A DNA stretch of 64,000 nucleotides from Apoderus coryli. Lineage: Eukaryota > Arthropoda > Insecta > Coleoptera > Attelabidae. This document shows positions 1-11,145 of the stretch, piece after piece. A model generated the notes under the pieces. That model saw only the letters and a list, made by a program, of their open reading frames with translations. It did not search any database and was not told where the DNA came from. Positions within the stretch are counted from its first letter, which is position 1; every line of letters begins with the position of its first letter. Position numbers and translations under genes: made by a program. The stretch spans positions 3,885,135 through 3,949,134 of the forward strand of contig OU452202.1 in the NCBI GenBank assembly GCA_911728435.2. Direction: 5' to 3'.

Positions 1-217
1 GCACCGTTTCGATTTTATTCTCGTTTACCTTCAATATTTAGCCTACATTTCAACTAGCGTACGTAAGTTATTTGGATGATTTTTAGCTCTCCATATCATA
101 TATGTAATATATGTATATATGGAGACTATTAGTTTCATGAAAAAAAAATTTTTTTTAATTTCACCGGAAATACTTCTTTTTGGTCATTTTATACATAAAT
201 AAGTAGTTTTAAAAAAA

Positions 218-218
<1 letters not shown>

Positions 219-256
<38 letters not shown>

Positions 257-257
257 A

Positions 258-288
<31 letters not shown>

Positions 289-289
289 A
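219..289. repeat. (CTGT)n microsatellite
   Basis: About 17 near-perfect tetranucleotide units with one interruption, near the 5' end of the Helentron-like element. A CTGT tract followed by a line resembling 'aaaaccgcttaacagattttaacc' is a common arrangement near the 5' ends of insect Helitron-type elements, which agrees with the element call. Confidence 0.9.
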
Positions 290-3270
290 TCCACGAAAAC
301 GCAAAAACCGCTTAACAGATTTTAACCAAATTTGGTACAAAAATACTATTGGACATGGCAAGGAGCTGATTAGATTTTGGGAAACATTGAGCGTAGGCAA
401 AAGGTTTAAAAGAGGGTTCAAAAATTAAAAAAATTTATAGTTCTTAAACTTATCCGAAATACGGCATAATTTTTTACGCATTTAATTGAATATAACCTAA
501 AATATTTACCATAAAATATTAGACCACATTGGCGTTCGAAAATAGTGTAAAATGGGGTAAAAAATATTTAAAAAAAACGTACTTCTTAAACATAGCAGAA
601 ATATTAACTAATTATTTATAGCTTTAATAGAATATAACCTATAAAATGTGTCATAAATAACTTACTTTCATAGGCGTTCGTAAATAGTGGAAAAGGGGTC
701 AAAACATAAAAAATATATATTTCCTAAACTTATTCGAAATATGGAATAATTTTTCATAGTTGTGATACAATATAAGCTAAAAAATATTCCATAAAAGAAT
801 TGGTTCACACAGGCGTTCGAAAATAGTTTAAAAAAAAGGGTCAAAAACGAAAAAAAAAAACGTTTCCCAAATATACCAGAAAAATTGGCTAATTATATAT
901 AGCTTTGATATAAGATAACCTAAAAAATGCAGCATAAAATTTTTATTCACATAGGCGTTCGTAAATAGTAGAAAAAGGGGTAAAATAAAAAAAAATTAAA
1001 ATGTAAAAAATTTTATATTTAACTAGATGAATTGGTGTTAAAAATACACGACAAAAATTAATGTACCATAGGCGTCCGTAAAAATTCTATAAAAGTGTCA
1101 GAAAAAATTGTATCCGTGATAACTCAAAAACCACTTAACGGATTTTAACCACATTTGGTACGAAAATACTACAGGATAATTATAGGTGGTGATTAACATT
1201 GAGCGTAGGCAACGGGTTTAAAAGAGGTTTCAAAAATTTAAAAAATCATAGTTCTTAAACTTATCGGAAATATTGAATAATTTTTTATAGTTGTGATAGA
1301 ATATAACCTAAAAAATGTTACATAAAAGAATTAGTTCACACAGGCGTTCGAAAATAGTGTTAAAAAAGGGTCAAAAACGAAAAAAAAATGTTTCCCAAAT
1401 ATACCAGAAAAATTGGCTAATTATATATAGCTTTGATATAAGATAACCTAAAAAATGCAGCATAAAATTTTTATTTACATAGGCGTTCGTAAATAGTAGA
1501 AAAACGGGTAAAATAAAAAAAATTAAAATGTAAAAATTTTTATATTTAACTAGTTGAGTTGGTGTTAAAAATACACGACAAAAATTAATGTTCCATAGGC
1601 GTCCGTGAAAATTCTATAAAAGGGTCAGAAAAAATTTGTATCCGTGATAACTCAAAAACCACTTAACGGATTTTAACCACATTTGGTACGAAAATACTAC
1701 AGGCTATATATATATAGGTGGTGATTAACATTGAGCGTAGGCAAGGGGTTTAAAAGAGTGTTCAAAAATTTAAAAAATCATAGTTCTTAAACTTATCCGA
1801 AATATTAAATAATTTTTTTATAGTTGTGATAGAATATAACCTAAAAAATGTTACATAAAAGAATTAGTTCACACAGGCGTTCGAAAATAGTTTAAAAAAA
1901 AGGGTCAAAAACGAAAAAAAAAAACGTTTCCCAAATATACCAGAAAAATTGGCTAATTATATATAGCTTTGATATAAGATAACCTAAAAAATGCAGCATA
2001 AAATTTTTATTCACATAGGCGTTCGTAAATAGTAGAAAAAGGGGTAAAATAAAAAAAAATTAAAATGTAAAAAATTTTATATTTAACTAGATGAATTGGT
2101 GTTAAAAATACACGACAAAAATTAATGTACCATAGGCGTCCGTAAAAATTCTATAAAAGTGTCAGAAAAAAATTGTATCCGTGATAACTCAAAAACCACT
2201 TAACGGATTTTAACCACATTTGGTACGAAAATACTACAGGATAATTATAGGTGGTGATTAACATTGAGCGTAGGCAACGGGTTTAAAAGAGGTTTCAAAA
2301 ATTTAAAAAATCATAGTTCTTAAACTTATCGGAAATATTGAATAATTTTTTATAGTTGTGATAGAATATAACCTAAAAAATGTTACATAAAAGAATTAGT
2401 TCACACAGGCGTTCGAAAATAGTGTTAAAAAAGGGTCAAAAACGAAAAAAAAAATGTTTCCCAAATATACCAGAAAAATTGGCTAATTATATATAGCTTT
2501 GATATAAGATAACCTAAAAAATGCAGCATAAAATTTTTATTTACATAGGCGTTCGTAAATAGTAGAAAAACGGGTAAAATAAAAAAAATTAAAATGTAAA
2601 AATTTTTATATTTAACTAGTTGAGTTGGTGTTAAAAATACACGACAAAAATTAATGTTCCATAGGCGTCCGTGAAAATTCTATAAAAGGGTCAGAAAAAA
2701 TTTGTATCCGTGATAACTCAAAAACCACTTAACGGATTTTAACCACATTTGGTACGAAAATACTACAGGCTATATATATATAGGTGGTGATTAACATTGA
2801 GCGTAGGCAAGGGGTTTAAAAGAGTGTTCAAAAATTTAAAAAATCATAGTTCTTAAACTTATCCGAAATATTGAATAATTTTTTTATAGTTGTGATAGAA
2901 TATAACCTAAAAAATGTTACATAAAAGAATTAGTTCACACAGGCGTTCGAAAATAGTCTTAAAAAAGGGTGAAAAACGAAAAAAAAATGTTTTCCAAATA
3001 TACCACAAAAATTGGCTAATTATATATAGCTCTCATATAAGATAACCTAAAAAATGCAGCATAAAATTTTTATTTACATAGGCGTTCGTAAATAGAAAAA
3101 AAAGGGGTAAAATAAAAAAAAATTAAAATGTAAAAAAATTTATATTTAACTAGTTGAATTGGTGTTAAAAATACACGACAAAAAATAATGTTCCATAGGC
3201 GTCCGTGAAAATTCTATAAAAGGGTGAGAAAAAAAATGTATCCGTGATAACTCAAAAACCACTTAACGGA
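290..3270. repeat. Hierarchical tandem repeat (about 140 / 530 / 1065 bp)
   Basis: The phrase 'tccgtgataactc' starts at 1112, 1641, 2178, 2707 and 3241, spaced 529, 537, 529 and 534 bp. A diverged first copy starts at 290. Odd and even units share private variants: one class has 'ggataattatagg', the other 'ggctatatatatatagg'. The higher-order period is therefore about 1065 bp. Inside each monomer, 'aggcgttcg(a/t)aaatagt' recurs about every 115-140 bp. There is no coding capacity. Confidence 0.9.
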
Positions 3271-4289
3271 TAACCTACAACATGCAGCATAACAATTTTG
3301 TTTACATAGGCGTTCCTAAATAGTAGAAAAGGGGACAAAATAAATTTTATAATAAAACTAAAAAAAATCAATTAATTTGCGTTCAAGAACTTGGCCTAGA
3401 TCTGAAATATAAAATATCTGCGTATAAATAGTGCCTCCAAAGAGAAGAGAAAGGCACAAAACCCGATACTTAAAAAAAAATAGCTGATGTCTAAAACAAA
3501 ACAAAAATTTATTAAATTTAGATAAATGACAAAAAGGTCATAAAATTATTACTTTTACACTTAAATATGGAGAGCTATTCGTGCCTCGAGGGCAACAGCT
3601 AGTTTAGATTATGTTTGGATATAAAAAATATACATAAATGCTGTACTTCTGCTAAAATAACTGGTACTGTAATTTGAAAAATCACACAGTGTTGTCATGT
3701 TTGGCATTTCATTAATTTTCTCGTCTTTTTCAAATTCACACCCCTATATATTATGTCAGATATAAATAACCATTCGAAGACAAATTCAACAATATATATA
3801 ATGTCCTCTAGTCACTGTTTCTAAAATATTAATGGTAAAACCGTTTCACAAAGTTAATTTTATATTTTAGCAATAGTGTTTGGAAAAGAGTTGTCTCAAT
3901 TAGAAAAAATTACAGTACCTAAGATACAACTCTACAGAAAATCTGTCAATATATCGGTTTTTTACGGAAATTGTAAAATAAAAATATTGGCAGCTTAGTC
4001 CTGGTTTCACCACTGATATTTAAGAAACAATGACTCGAGGGCACCGCATGTGACATTTAGTGGAATTTGTCTTTTAATGGTTCATTTATATCTCACATAA
4101 TATACAGGGGTCTGCATTTCAAAAAAAAAACGAGAATATTAATGAAATGCCAAATATGGCAACACTGTGTGATTTTTCAAATAACAGTAACAGTTCTTTT
4201 GGCAGAAGTACAGCATTTACGCATTTTTTTTTCTATCCAAACAGAATCTAAATAATCATTCAAATAACTTACGTACGCTAGTTGAAATG

Positions 4290-5796
4290 TGAAATGACTT
4301 TGCCTTTTAGAGCTCTATCTAAATATGTATCAATATATAGGGAGTGTTATTTAAAATAAGGAAGTTGAATGTAGTCACTGCAATATGGACCACCCTGTAT
4401 ATGTAAAAATTAAATAAATAGAAACTTCAAGTTAACCCAACAAAAGTTTCTTACGTTTTGTTGTACCGTTTATAATTTCTCAGATAAGGTAGTGGTCCCT
4501 CTTAAAGAGGCCACCCGGTACATACACAATGTTTTTATATTTAAATTCCCTGTTCATAGAACGATTCTCGTTAAATGTTTTTTATCTTTATTCTGCGGTT
4601 AATTTTCTGATCTAGAATGTAGCAGTTTTTTTCGTCGCTGAATTATTGTTGTAACAATAGGTACTAGCGTTATATTATAAGTAAAATTGTATTTTAGTCA
4701 GGTGGCTCAAACTTGTTAATAAAGGCTTATTGTTATTATACCTATATTTATTATCTTTGTTTCAATTACACTTACCTAAACATCCGATTTATTAATAATA
4801 TCAATACGTCATATTTGAAAGTAAAATGTTTGGACCTCTCAAACATATCCAGTACTTTTATTATTAACAGCCAGCCACTAATAATTAAATATGTCTGGAT
4901 AAGGAATAGATCCCATGTATATAGAAGTTGTATCCACGTGGTTGAGAATGCCTAAAATAGTTTCAATTATTACGCCTTCTTGTCCAATTTGACATTGAAT
5001 ATTGCTGTATATATTTCACGGATAGTAATTATTTAAATTAATAGTCTAGTATATTAGCAAAAGAAAACGATAAACGTTTTGTGTTATATAACTAGGAATT
5101 TGGGAACTCTTATATAATACTTGTTGCATACAATAATTATTATTCATTATGTTTTTAACATAACCAAATATTAACCAGAGCTGTCCAAATATATATTATA
5201 CAGGAATAACTACTTTTTATTTCCTGAAGTAATTACAAAGATAAGATAAATAAAATGCGTTTTGATAGATGTTGAAGAATAAAATGTTATTAATCAGCCA
5301 GACATGTTTTGAGACAAATTTGTCTCATCTTCAGTTGTTTAAATTCATCTTTCATATCTACAGGTGAAGTAACAATCCATAAAGTTTAATTTAACATAGG
5401 CGTCGTGTGTAACTGAGTTTGGAACAGTGAGGATGAAGATGTTTTCTAGTAAGAAAACATCACATACATAACCTTAAAGTTAAATACCTGAAACTAACCA
5501 TGTCTAATAGGTCAAGAATTGTACTTATGACACTCATTCACTCTTCTTTCCATAGTCATCCTAGATTCTAGCAACACAAGCTGATGAGGTGTCACATTCA
5601 GTATTAAGCCTAAATTAACTACAAATGAATACTGTAAACATATTATATTTCTTCTACACTCATACTCATCTAACAAAACCTTCCCACACATCCTCACCCT
5701 CACTATTCCATACACTGAACTATATATACCACGGTGAATTAAACTTTATGAGCCCTTTAATAACGACATGCTCAATAATATATTATTATAATATTT
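4290..5796. other. Intergenic, AT-rich, no gene seen
   Basis: Short reading frames here (for example at 4713-4955 and 5512-5715) resemble nothing I recognise and have no supporting context. Fragments such as 'accaccctgtata' near 4391 and 'gaggccacccggta' near 4506 look like ends of mariner-type MITEs. No complete element could be delimited. Confidence 0.6.
5295..5334 (-). other. CTGAAGATGA-hairpin-AAAC motif, copy 1
   Basis: On the minus strand, CTGAAGAT is followed by the perfect 16-bp palindrome gagacaaatttgtctc and then aaaacatgtctggctg. A related copy is on the plus strand at 8731-8771, and a more distant one at 17260-17293. It resembles the box-hairpin-box layout seen in some retroelement terminal regions. 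Its function is unknown. Confidence 0.5.
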
Positions 5797-6147
5797 AGTT
5801 TTTTTTATTTTTTTTTTATTTATTTCCATAAATTACATAATATAACAAAATTATTAACTTACTCTAATGATTTATAAATAAATAAATAATAGGGAGGGAG
5901 ATGGTGCCTGCAGGATGTAAAAACTTTGCGAAGTTTGTCCACCTCCTACAGACACTCTAAAAACTCTCTACGCACTTTTTAATTACTTCAACTTATAAAC
6001 TTGGTAATATTTTCAAAATTAGTAACAAAAACTTAAATTATAATTGTAACGAAAATTCCTATTCAAAGATAAACAATAAATATTAAAACAAAATAAAGTA
6101 ACCAAACTGTATAATGATGATACAGGGAAGCAGACTCAGAAGCAGCT

Positions 6148-7120
6148 TCAACTCATAAACTCAATGTTTTGACCCCCCAACCAACTTGAAAGTTTTGATT
6201 TAAATTTTTTTAAATTCGCTTTATTTTTCAATTCCACTGGCATTTGATTAAAGACCCTATGACCAATAAAGGTAAATGACCTCTGCCCGATTGTTTTTTT
6301 ACGTGCAGGTTCCCGTATAGTCTCTTTTTTCTTTTTCCTATCACGAGTTAAATAATCGTGGTCTGGCGTCCGTAAAAATTTCCTCGAGTTATTAAGTTGG
6401 AGAACATCACTCTTATAAAACAACTGTCTTATGGTCAACACATCAGCTAGTTTAAACAAATTTTCTGTCGGGAATCGAATATCTAAATCAATCAATTTTT
6501 GTACGATTACCAAAGGTTCTAGATTGGCTCTATATGCTCCACCCCAACCCACAATTCCATAGGATAATAGAGACTGTACTAAACTATAATACAGAGAGAG
6601 ATTTTCTTTTGCTGCTAATTTTTTTTTTTTTGTATTTTTAAAGATGTACAAAAATGAACGAATCTTTTTGACCAGAGCTTGAACATGGATATCCCATCTT
6701 AGATGCCGATCGAGTATAATACCGAGATACTTAACATGATCAGCCCTGCTCACATCAAAACTCGCCTCTCTCTGCATTAGATTAATGGTGATCTTATTTG
6801 TTTCGGTTTGCGTAGCTACACTATTGGTAAAGGGAACATAAACAGTTTTTGTGTTTTGGAAGTTGATCGTTAAGAGATATTTATCAAACCATTGCACTAT
6901 TATCTGAAGCCCCATCTTTACCTTGCTTTCCACCTCTTGCCATGATGCTCCTTCCACGAAAAATACAGTATCATCTGCGAATGACAGTAAACTTCCCGGC
7001 AGATCAAAACTCAGCAAGTCATTTACATATATATTAAATAGTATCGCACCAATAACTGTTCCCTGAGGAATTCCATAAGAACAAGGCAGAGATTTACTTA
7101 GTGTATTATTTATCTTCACC

Positions 7121-7122
<2 letters not shown>
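6148..7122 (-). pseudogene. LINE reverse transcriptase, C-terminal two thirds
   Basis: This 324-residue frame starts inside the RT palm. SYGIPQGTVIGAILFNIYVNDL (motif 4) is at about residues 14-36, and the catalytic FADDTVFF (motif 5, the YxDD equivalent) at about 47-55. The thumb follows with VKYLGI...L.W near residue 130. The C-terminal tail has the HRVFNQMP-type motif found in CR1/Jockey-clade proteins. It would copy element RNA at a nicked target. The N-terminal endonuclease and RT fingers are missing here; the preceding palm segment lies at 8033-8335 beyond the inserted element. The frame is otherwise open, so its death comes from truncation and insertion rather than point decay. Confidence 0.85.
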
Positions 7123-7154
<32 letters not shown>

Positions 7155-8032
7155 AAAATCAAGCTTACTGAGGCGCTGGTTTTAAGCTTTTTCAATTATT
7201 GCGATGTAGTGTATGGACCATGTTTGACCAAGTATGACAAGGACCGGATACAACGGATACAGAAGTGCTGCTTGAGATATATCTATGGCATCCGCAAGTA
7301 TGAGCACGTTTCACATAAACTCAAAACTTGCCGGTGGTTGGACATAGGGAATCGAAGGAGACTTCATTCTGCATGTTTATTTCATTCTATTATTATGTTT
7401 AAAAATCCACCGTACCTATACAACAAAATTGGTTTCAGATCAGATGTGCATACACTTAATCTTCGTTTTAAAGGTCTTCTGTCCCCCCCGCCTCATAAAA
7501 GTGCTCTATTTCTTAGATCATTTTCTTTTAATATTTATGTTGTATACAATAATCTACCAGCACGTCTGAAGGAACTCAGTTCTGCGCGTTTTAGGAACTC
7601 CTATCGGAGCCTTCTGTTACAAAATATGTAAGCATTTGTTATCATTTTCGTTATTTTCTAAATGTGTTTTTAGTTTATTTCTATATTTCTATAAATGTAT
7701 GATATTATGAAAAATGTATGATAATGACCTCACATTATAATTCAACAAATTGTATGGAATATCACGTTAGGGGTATATAGGGAAGTGTTTTCGAATGATG
7801 TTCACTCAATAGGAGTATTTTTTTTATTTTTTATCTTTTGTTATGGCAGAATGGGAAGAAAGAGAGGAAAAAGAAAAACAACTTTAGTTTAGATTAGGTA
7901 TGGGTCAGAATTTAATATCAGCACCGCTGCCTTCTGACCCTTTTCGTAGTCATTTATATTATTAAATTTAGTATTAAGAATAATGTTTTTGTAATTTTAA
8001 TTTGATTGCGAATAAACTATTATTATTATTTG
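7123..8032 (+). mobile_element. Plus-strand LINE fragment inserted in the minus-strand LINE
   Basis: The insert begins at a (TA)n tract (about 7122-7151), runs through coding sequence to 7631 and a 380-bp 3' UTR, and ends in (ATT)n at about 8014-8032. A short-repeat tail is typical of CR1/L2-like LINEs. Minus-strand RT coding resumes right after it with GVFIDLAKAFDT upstream, so the insert interrupts that gene. No clear TSD was seen. Confidence 0.7.
7151..7634 (+). pseudogene. LINE RT C-terminal tail (CR1/Jockey-like)
   Basis: About 160 residues open directly from the (TA)n tract. The features are those of the region after the RT thumb: FNYCDVVYGPCL near the start, RIQRIQKCCLRYIYG (the 'iQN..lR.i' segment), then NLPARLKEL and RFRNSYRSLLL near the end. 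The RT core is absent, so this is a 5'-truncated copy. Its sequence differs clearly from the minus-strand LINE around it, so it is a separate family. Confidence 0.75.
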
Positions 8033-8335
8033 GTTACGGTTACGTAGGTAGCTGGAGAACAAACCTAGACCATGACCGCTGACACCAATTTCCTCTAATT
8101 TTTTTAATAATAATTCATGACCGACAGTGTCAAAGGCCTTGGCCAGGTCTATAAACACACCCGTACAAGGTCGTCCCTGATCTAAAGAAGTATATATTTA
8201 AAAGAGCTATAGCATCTTTAGTGCTTGTACCTTCGGCAAATCCGAATTGTAAGGGAGAAATAATATTATTTTTTGTCAAATCTTTTGTTTAATATTTTTC
8301 CGAAAATTTTGCAAACATTGGAGGTGTAGTTAAAT
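8033..8335 (-). pseudogene. LINE RT palm segment, upstream part of the 6148-7122 gene
   Basis: Read on the minus strand, this encodes QFGFAEGTSTKDAIALL, then GVFIDLAKAFDTVGHELLLKKLEEIG. The second stretch is the RT motif with the first catalytic aspartate (FIDLAKAFD). It ends with LFSSYLRNRNQ, which joins directly to VKINN... of the downstream segment once the insert is removed. A small frame disruption lies near 8195-8200. Sequence beyond 8335 decays quickly. Confidence 0.75.
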
Positions 8336-9183
8336 CTTTCATTTATAATAATGGAGGTAGGTAATATTAATTAATACCTTACCGAGTAGAATGATCTAGC
8401 TTTGACTGTTAAACCATCCTGCCAAATTTCAAAAGAAGAGAATTACTACTAAATATCACAAACCTAGACATGTCACTTTTTAATTATATTAAATAGGCTC
8501 ATCTGCTGTACAGAACGAACTTTGCTAATTCGATTTCCAATTTTTTTTTATTGTTATCTTCAAAAATTAAATGATATGGCCTTGGTTTGAAATTTGTAGT
8601 TTTTAAATGTTCACCAATTTTTCAAAAAATGGTAGGACTCTTTAAATACTTCATTCAAAAATGTTTAGACAATATAAATGTTTATATTCCAATAATTACA
8701 CCTGTAAACATGAAAGAATAACTTAAGCCACTGAAAGATGATGTAAATTGGTCTCGAAACATGTCTGGCTGATTGGTAACGTTTGATTCTTAAATTTAAA
8801 CATCTATAATGAAGCAGTTTGTGAGTATCCCCAAGGCCGTAGACTATGTCTTTACTAGCGATGACATTTGGTCTTCTAAAAATAGGAGCTTCGTAGGCGT
8901 CACTTGTCTTTGGGTAGATCAGCAATCGTTAGAACGAAAATCAGCTCTATTGGCTAATGCTAATGTACAGTTTTGACAGAATAGCATGGTTATCAGAAGA
9001 GATTCATCTGACCTGCACTGACCTGCAACGTAACAGCGAAATATCACCCACTGTTACAGAGAACGGTTCATATTTAAGAATTTGGAACCGAACTTGCTCC
9101 TTTATTTGAAATTAACTAAATTGTTGATAGTTCTAACTAAAATTTTGCACAGGAAATCCTTGAAGAGCAAATAAATCAAATAA
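8336..9183. other. Intergenic, no gene seen; motif copy 2 at 8731-8771
   Basis: The only structured item is ctgaaagatgatgtaaattg followed by gtctcgaaacatgtctggctg, a relative of the motif at 5295-5334. A minus-strand frame at 8665-8925 is the antisense of this motif region and has no support. Confidence 0.6.
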
Positions 9184-9188
9184 TATAG

Positions 9189-9562
9189 TGTTACTGCACA
9201 CTTTCGCTCACTATGTCAATGTATTTAAAATGATTGCTTTCGATAATGACGTGATTCATTTCCGTAACTCTTGTTATTTTTTACTTATTGGTTATACATT
9301 TGAACATGCCCTCGTACGTAAAATTACAGCAATAAAATACCTCGTTTCTTAATTATTGTTTCTTCAAATTAAAATATATACTGGAAACTGCTGTATTTTG
9401 TATCCTATCGGGAAGAGGGCATGCGCATTGGAACGGCGTACGAAAAAAGGATAAGTCGGTCACGGAACGTCGTACAGTACAGATCGTGGAAAGTGCATAT
9501 TAATCGTTTTCCCAAAGTTCACACTTTACTCTTGCATTGTGCAACCATTTCATACCAGTGAG
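9189..9562 (+). repeat. Truncated BEL LTR (first unit)
   Basis: It starts TGTTACTGCAC like the full LTRs and keeps the aataaaatac polyadenylation-type signal (about 9331). It stops at '...ataccagtgagc', where pol sequence begins abruptly. The missing 107 bp correspond to the end of the full LTR. Confidence 0.93.
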
Positions 9563-9860
9563 CTTATCTCGTTGGCAATTATTGACTCGACTTCATCGCG
9601 ATTTCTGGAATCGGTGGCATAAGGAGTACTTAAATACTTTACAGCAGCGTAAAAAATGGTTTAATCCTCCCCCTTCATTAAATGAAGGTTCTCTCGTTCT
9701 GATCAAAGACGAACAAACGCCACCCTTAAGATGGCGTCTCGCACGTATTGTCAATTTGCATCCTGGTCGAGATGGCATCGTCCGTGTTGCTACTGTACGT
9801 ACCACCACTGGACTGTTCAAACGACCACTGGTAAAACTTTGTCCATTGCCGTTGCAATAG
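9563..9860 (+). pseudogene. BEL pol C-terminal remnant
   Basis: This encodes the last ~98 residues of the polyprotein, from LSRWQLLTRLHRDFWNRW to the stop, with no difference that I see from the full element's C terminus. It is the DUF5641-type tail downstream of the integrase. An ATG at 9537 in the LTR opens the frame by chance, so this is not a separate gene. Pyrimidine-rich 3' sequence and the next LTR follow. Confidence 0.9.
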
Positions 9861-10108
9861 ACATTCTTTTTTTTTTTCTCTTTCTTTTTCATTTTTCTTT
9901 TTTTTATGTCTCCCTTTTCTTTTGTTTCTGTTATATTTTATTTTTCTGGGTTTTGGATTTTTTGGAATATTGATGTATTTTTGGAGTCCCTTATTTTCTA
10001 ACATTGGTTTGTTCTTGATACAGGGACAGGATATAATGTGTTTCGCTCTCGTGTTTGCTCTTTTCTTTTTCTATTTAAAATCTTAACATATTTTAGATGG
10101 GCGGATTA

Positions 10109-10589
10109 TGTTACTGCACACTTTCGCTCACTATGTCAATGTATTTAAAATGATTGCTTTCGATAATGACGTGATTCATTTCCGTAACTCTTGTTATTTT
10201 TTACTTATTGGTTATACATTTGAACATGCCCTCGTACGTAAAATTACAGCAATAAAATACCTCGTTTCTTAATTATTGTTTCTTCAAATTAAAATATATA
10301 CTGGAAACTGCTGTATTTTGTATCCTATCGGGAAGAGGGCATGCGCATTGGAACGGCGTACGAAAAAAGGATAAGTCGGTCACGGAACGTCGTACAGTAC
10401 AGATCGTGGAAAGTGCATATTAATCGTTTTCCCAAAGTTCACACTTTTCTCTTGCATTGTGCAACCATTTCATACCAGTGAGCCGGTACCGGTGGAAAGC
10501 AGTCTCAACGCCTATCAAGGTAGGAATTATTTCAGCTTTTTCCAGTACCTAAGTTTACGAAAATATTTAGTCGAATCACAACAAAAACA
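10109..10589 (+). repeat. BEL 5' LTR, 481 bp
   Basis: It runs from TGTTACTGCACAC to ...CAACAAAAACA, the same limits and length as 16605-17085. The left neighbour is the 3' end of the deleted unit (agatgggcggatta), identical to the sequence preceding the 3' LTR, so this LTR is shared by both units. Confidence 0.95.
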
Positions 10590-10590
10590 A

Positions 10591-10606
10591 TGGTCCTTCG
10601 AGCCGG
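10591..10606 (+). promoter_or_regulatory. Primer-binding site of the BEL element
   Basis: tggtccttcgagccgg starts one base after the 5' LTR. It begins with TGG, the complement of a tRNA CCA end, and is the expected place where a tRNA primes minus-strand synthesis. I did not assign the tRNA. Confidence 0.75.
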
Positions 10607-11145
10607 ATTATCCGGATTTTTAAATAATTTTCGCGAATTATTGCTGTAATTCATACTAGGTGTACTAATAACTATTTTCTAATTGTTCAGTAATTAATAA
10701 TATAATTCCCAATTCTAATAATATTCATTAATTTTAATATTTCACTTTGAAAAATAGAGATAAATTTATTTCATGTAGGTATGCGATAGGCATATACATA
10801 GGTATAATTTTTTGCTCTAGGTAGACTAGGTACCTATAGTCCGTATTTTTGTTTCACGTCTGTAGGTACTTATTGTTATTTATTTGTTGCCGTTAATGGT
10901 TAATATATTATACTTGTATGACAATTTGATATTTCACTTTTGAGATACGAGGGTGTTTTAACAAGTTCGCTCATCACTAGAAATTGTAGATTTTCATAAA
11001 TTTATTCAACTCTTGTTATTCCAATCCTAAATACTAATATTTTCTGGTTAATTTTCTGTTTTTCTCCCTACTCGGTAAATTCTCTGCTCGTTTCTTTTGC
11101 TCAGTACCGTTTTCATTCTATAATTGAAACCCCTGTCGTTGCATT
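10607..11145 (+). other. BEL 5' untranslated leader
   Basis: About 540 bp between the primer-binding site and the polyprotein start. It is AT-rich with no long reading frame, as expected for a leader carrying packaging and dimerisation signals, none of which I can identify. Confidence 0.6.

Larger units (their letters stand above)
84..3602 (+). mobile_element. Helentron-associated non-autonomous element (HINE-like)
   Basis: The 5' end carries the 13-bp tagctctccatat (84-96). Its exact reverse complement lies at 3565-3577, about 25 bp inside the 3' end. It is followed by a short hairpin around gcctcgagggc and a terminal CTAG at 3599-3602. The element sits inside a T-run. Asymmetric subterminal inverted repeats, a 3' hairpin and T/T insertion are published hallmarks of Helentrons and their HINE derivatives. 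A CTGT microsatellite and tandem repeats fill the body, and there is no Rep/helicase gene. The 5' end is fixed by comparison with the uninterrupted right arm of the host foldback element. An ordinary Helitron is the alternative. Confidence 0.65.
46..4289. mobile_element. Foldback (long-TIR) element split by a Helentron-like insertion
   Basis: A 29-bp perfect inverted pair lies at 46-74 and 4261-4289. The left arm continues only to about 83, then resumes at 3603-3800, where it matches the reverse complement of about 4040-4256 with scattered mismatches. Removing 84-3602 rebuilds an element of about 725 bp with arms of roughly 200-240 bp around a 240-bp loop. It has no coding capacity. The family is unknown; it may be a MITE or foldback element. 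No clear TSD was found. Confidence 0.75.
5797..8335 (-). mobile_element. 5'-truncated CR1/Jockey-like LINE, minus strand
   Basis: Reverse-transcriptase coding at 6148-7122 and 8033-8335 forms one minus-strand element, split by a plus-strand LINE at 7123-8032. Downstream of the RT stop, about 350 bp of 3' UTR ends on the minus strand in an aataaa signal and an A-rich tail (about 5797-5830 read in reverse). No TSD was resolved. Confidence 0.75.

Noticed and set aside
290..3270. CRISPR array
   Set aside because: Repeats are hundreds of bases long with no unique spacers, and the context is eukaryotic mobile DNA.
4713..4955. 80-aa frame in AT-rich sequence
   Set aside because: Composition-driven (Tyr, Ile, Asn rich), no homology recognised, no neighbours suggesting a gene.
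5295..5334. Hammerhead ribozyme
   Set aside because: The core CTGATGA box is not matched (CTGAAGATGA instead) and the third stem was not found; kept only as an unexplained motif.
9537..9860. Separate 107-aa gene
   Set aside because: It is the C-terminal end of BEL Pol joined to LTR sequence that happens to supply an ATG.
9593..10004. Lysine-rich minus-strand frames (repeated at 16089-16500)
   Set aside because: Antisense of pol and of the pyrimidine tract; present twice only because the element end is duplicated.
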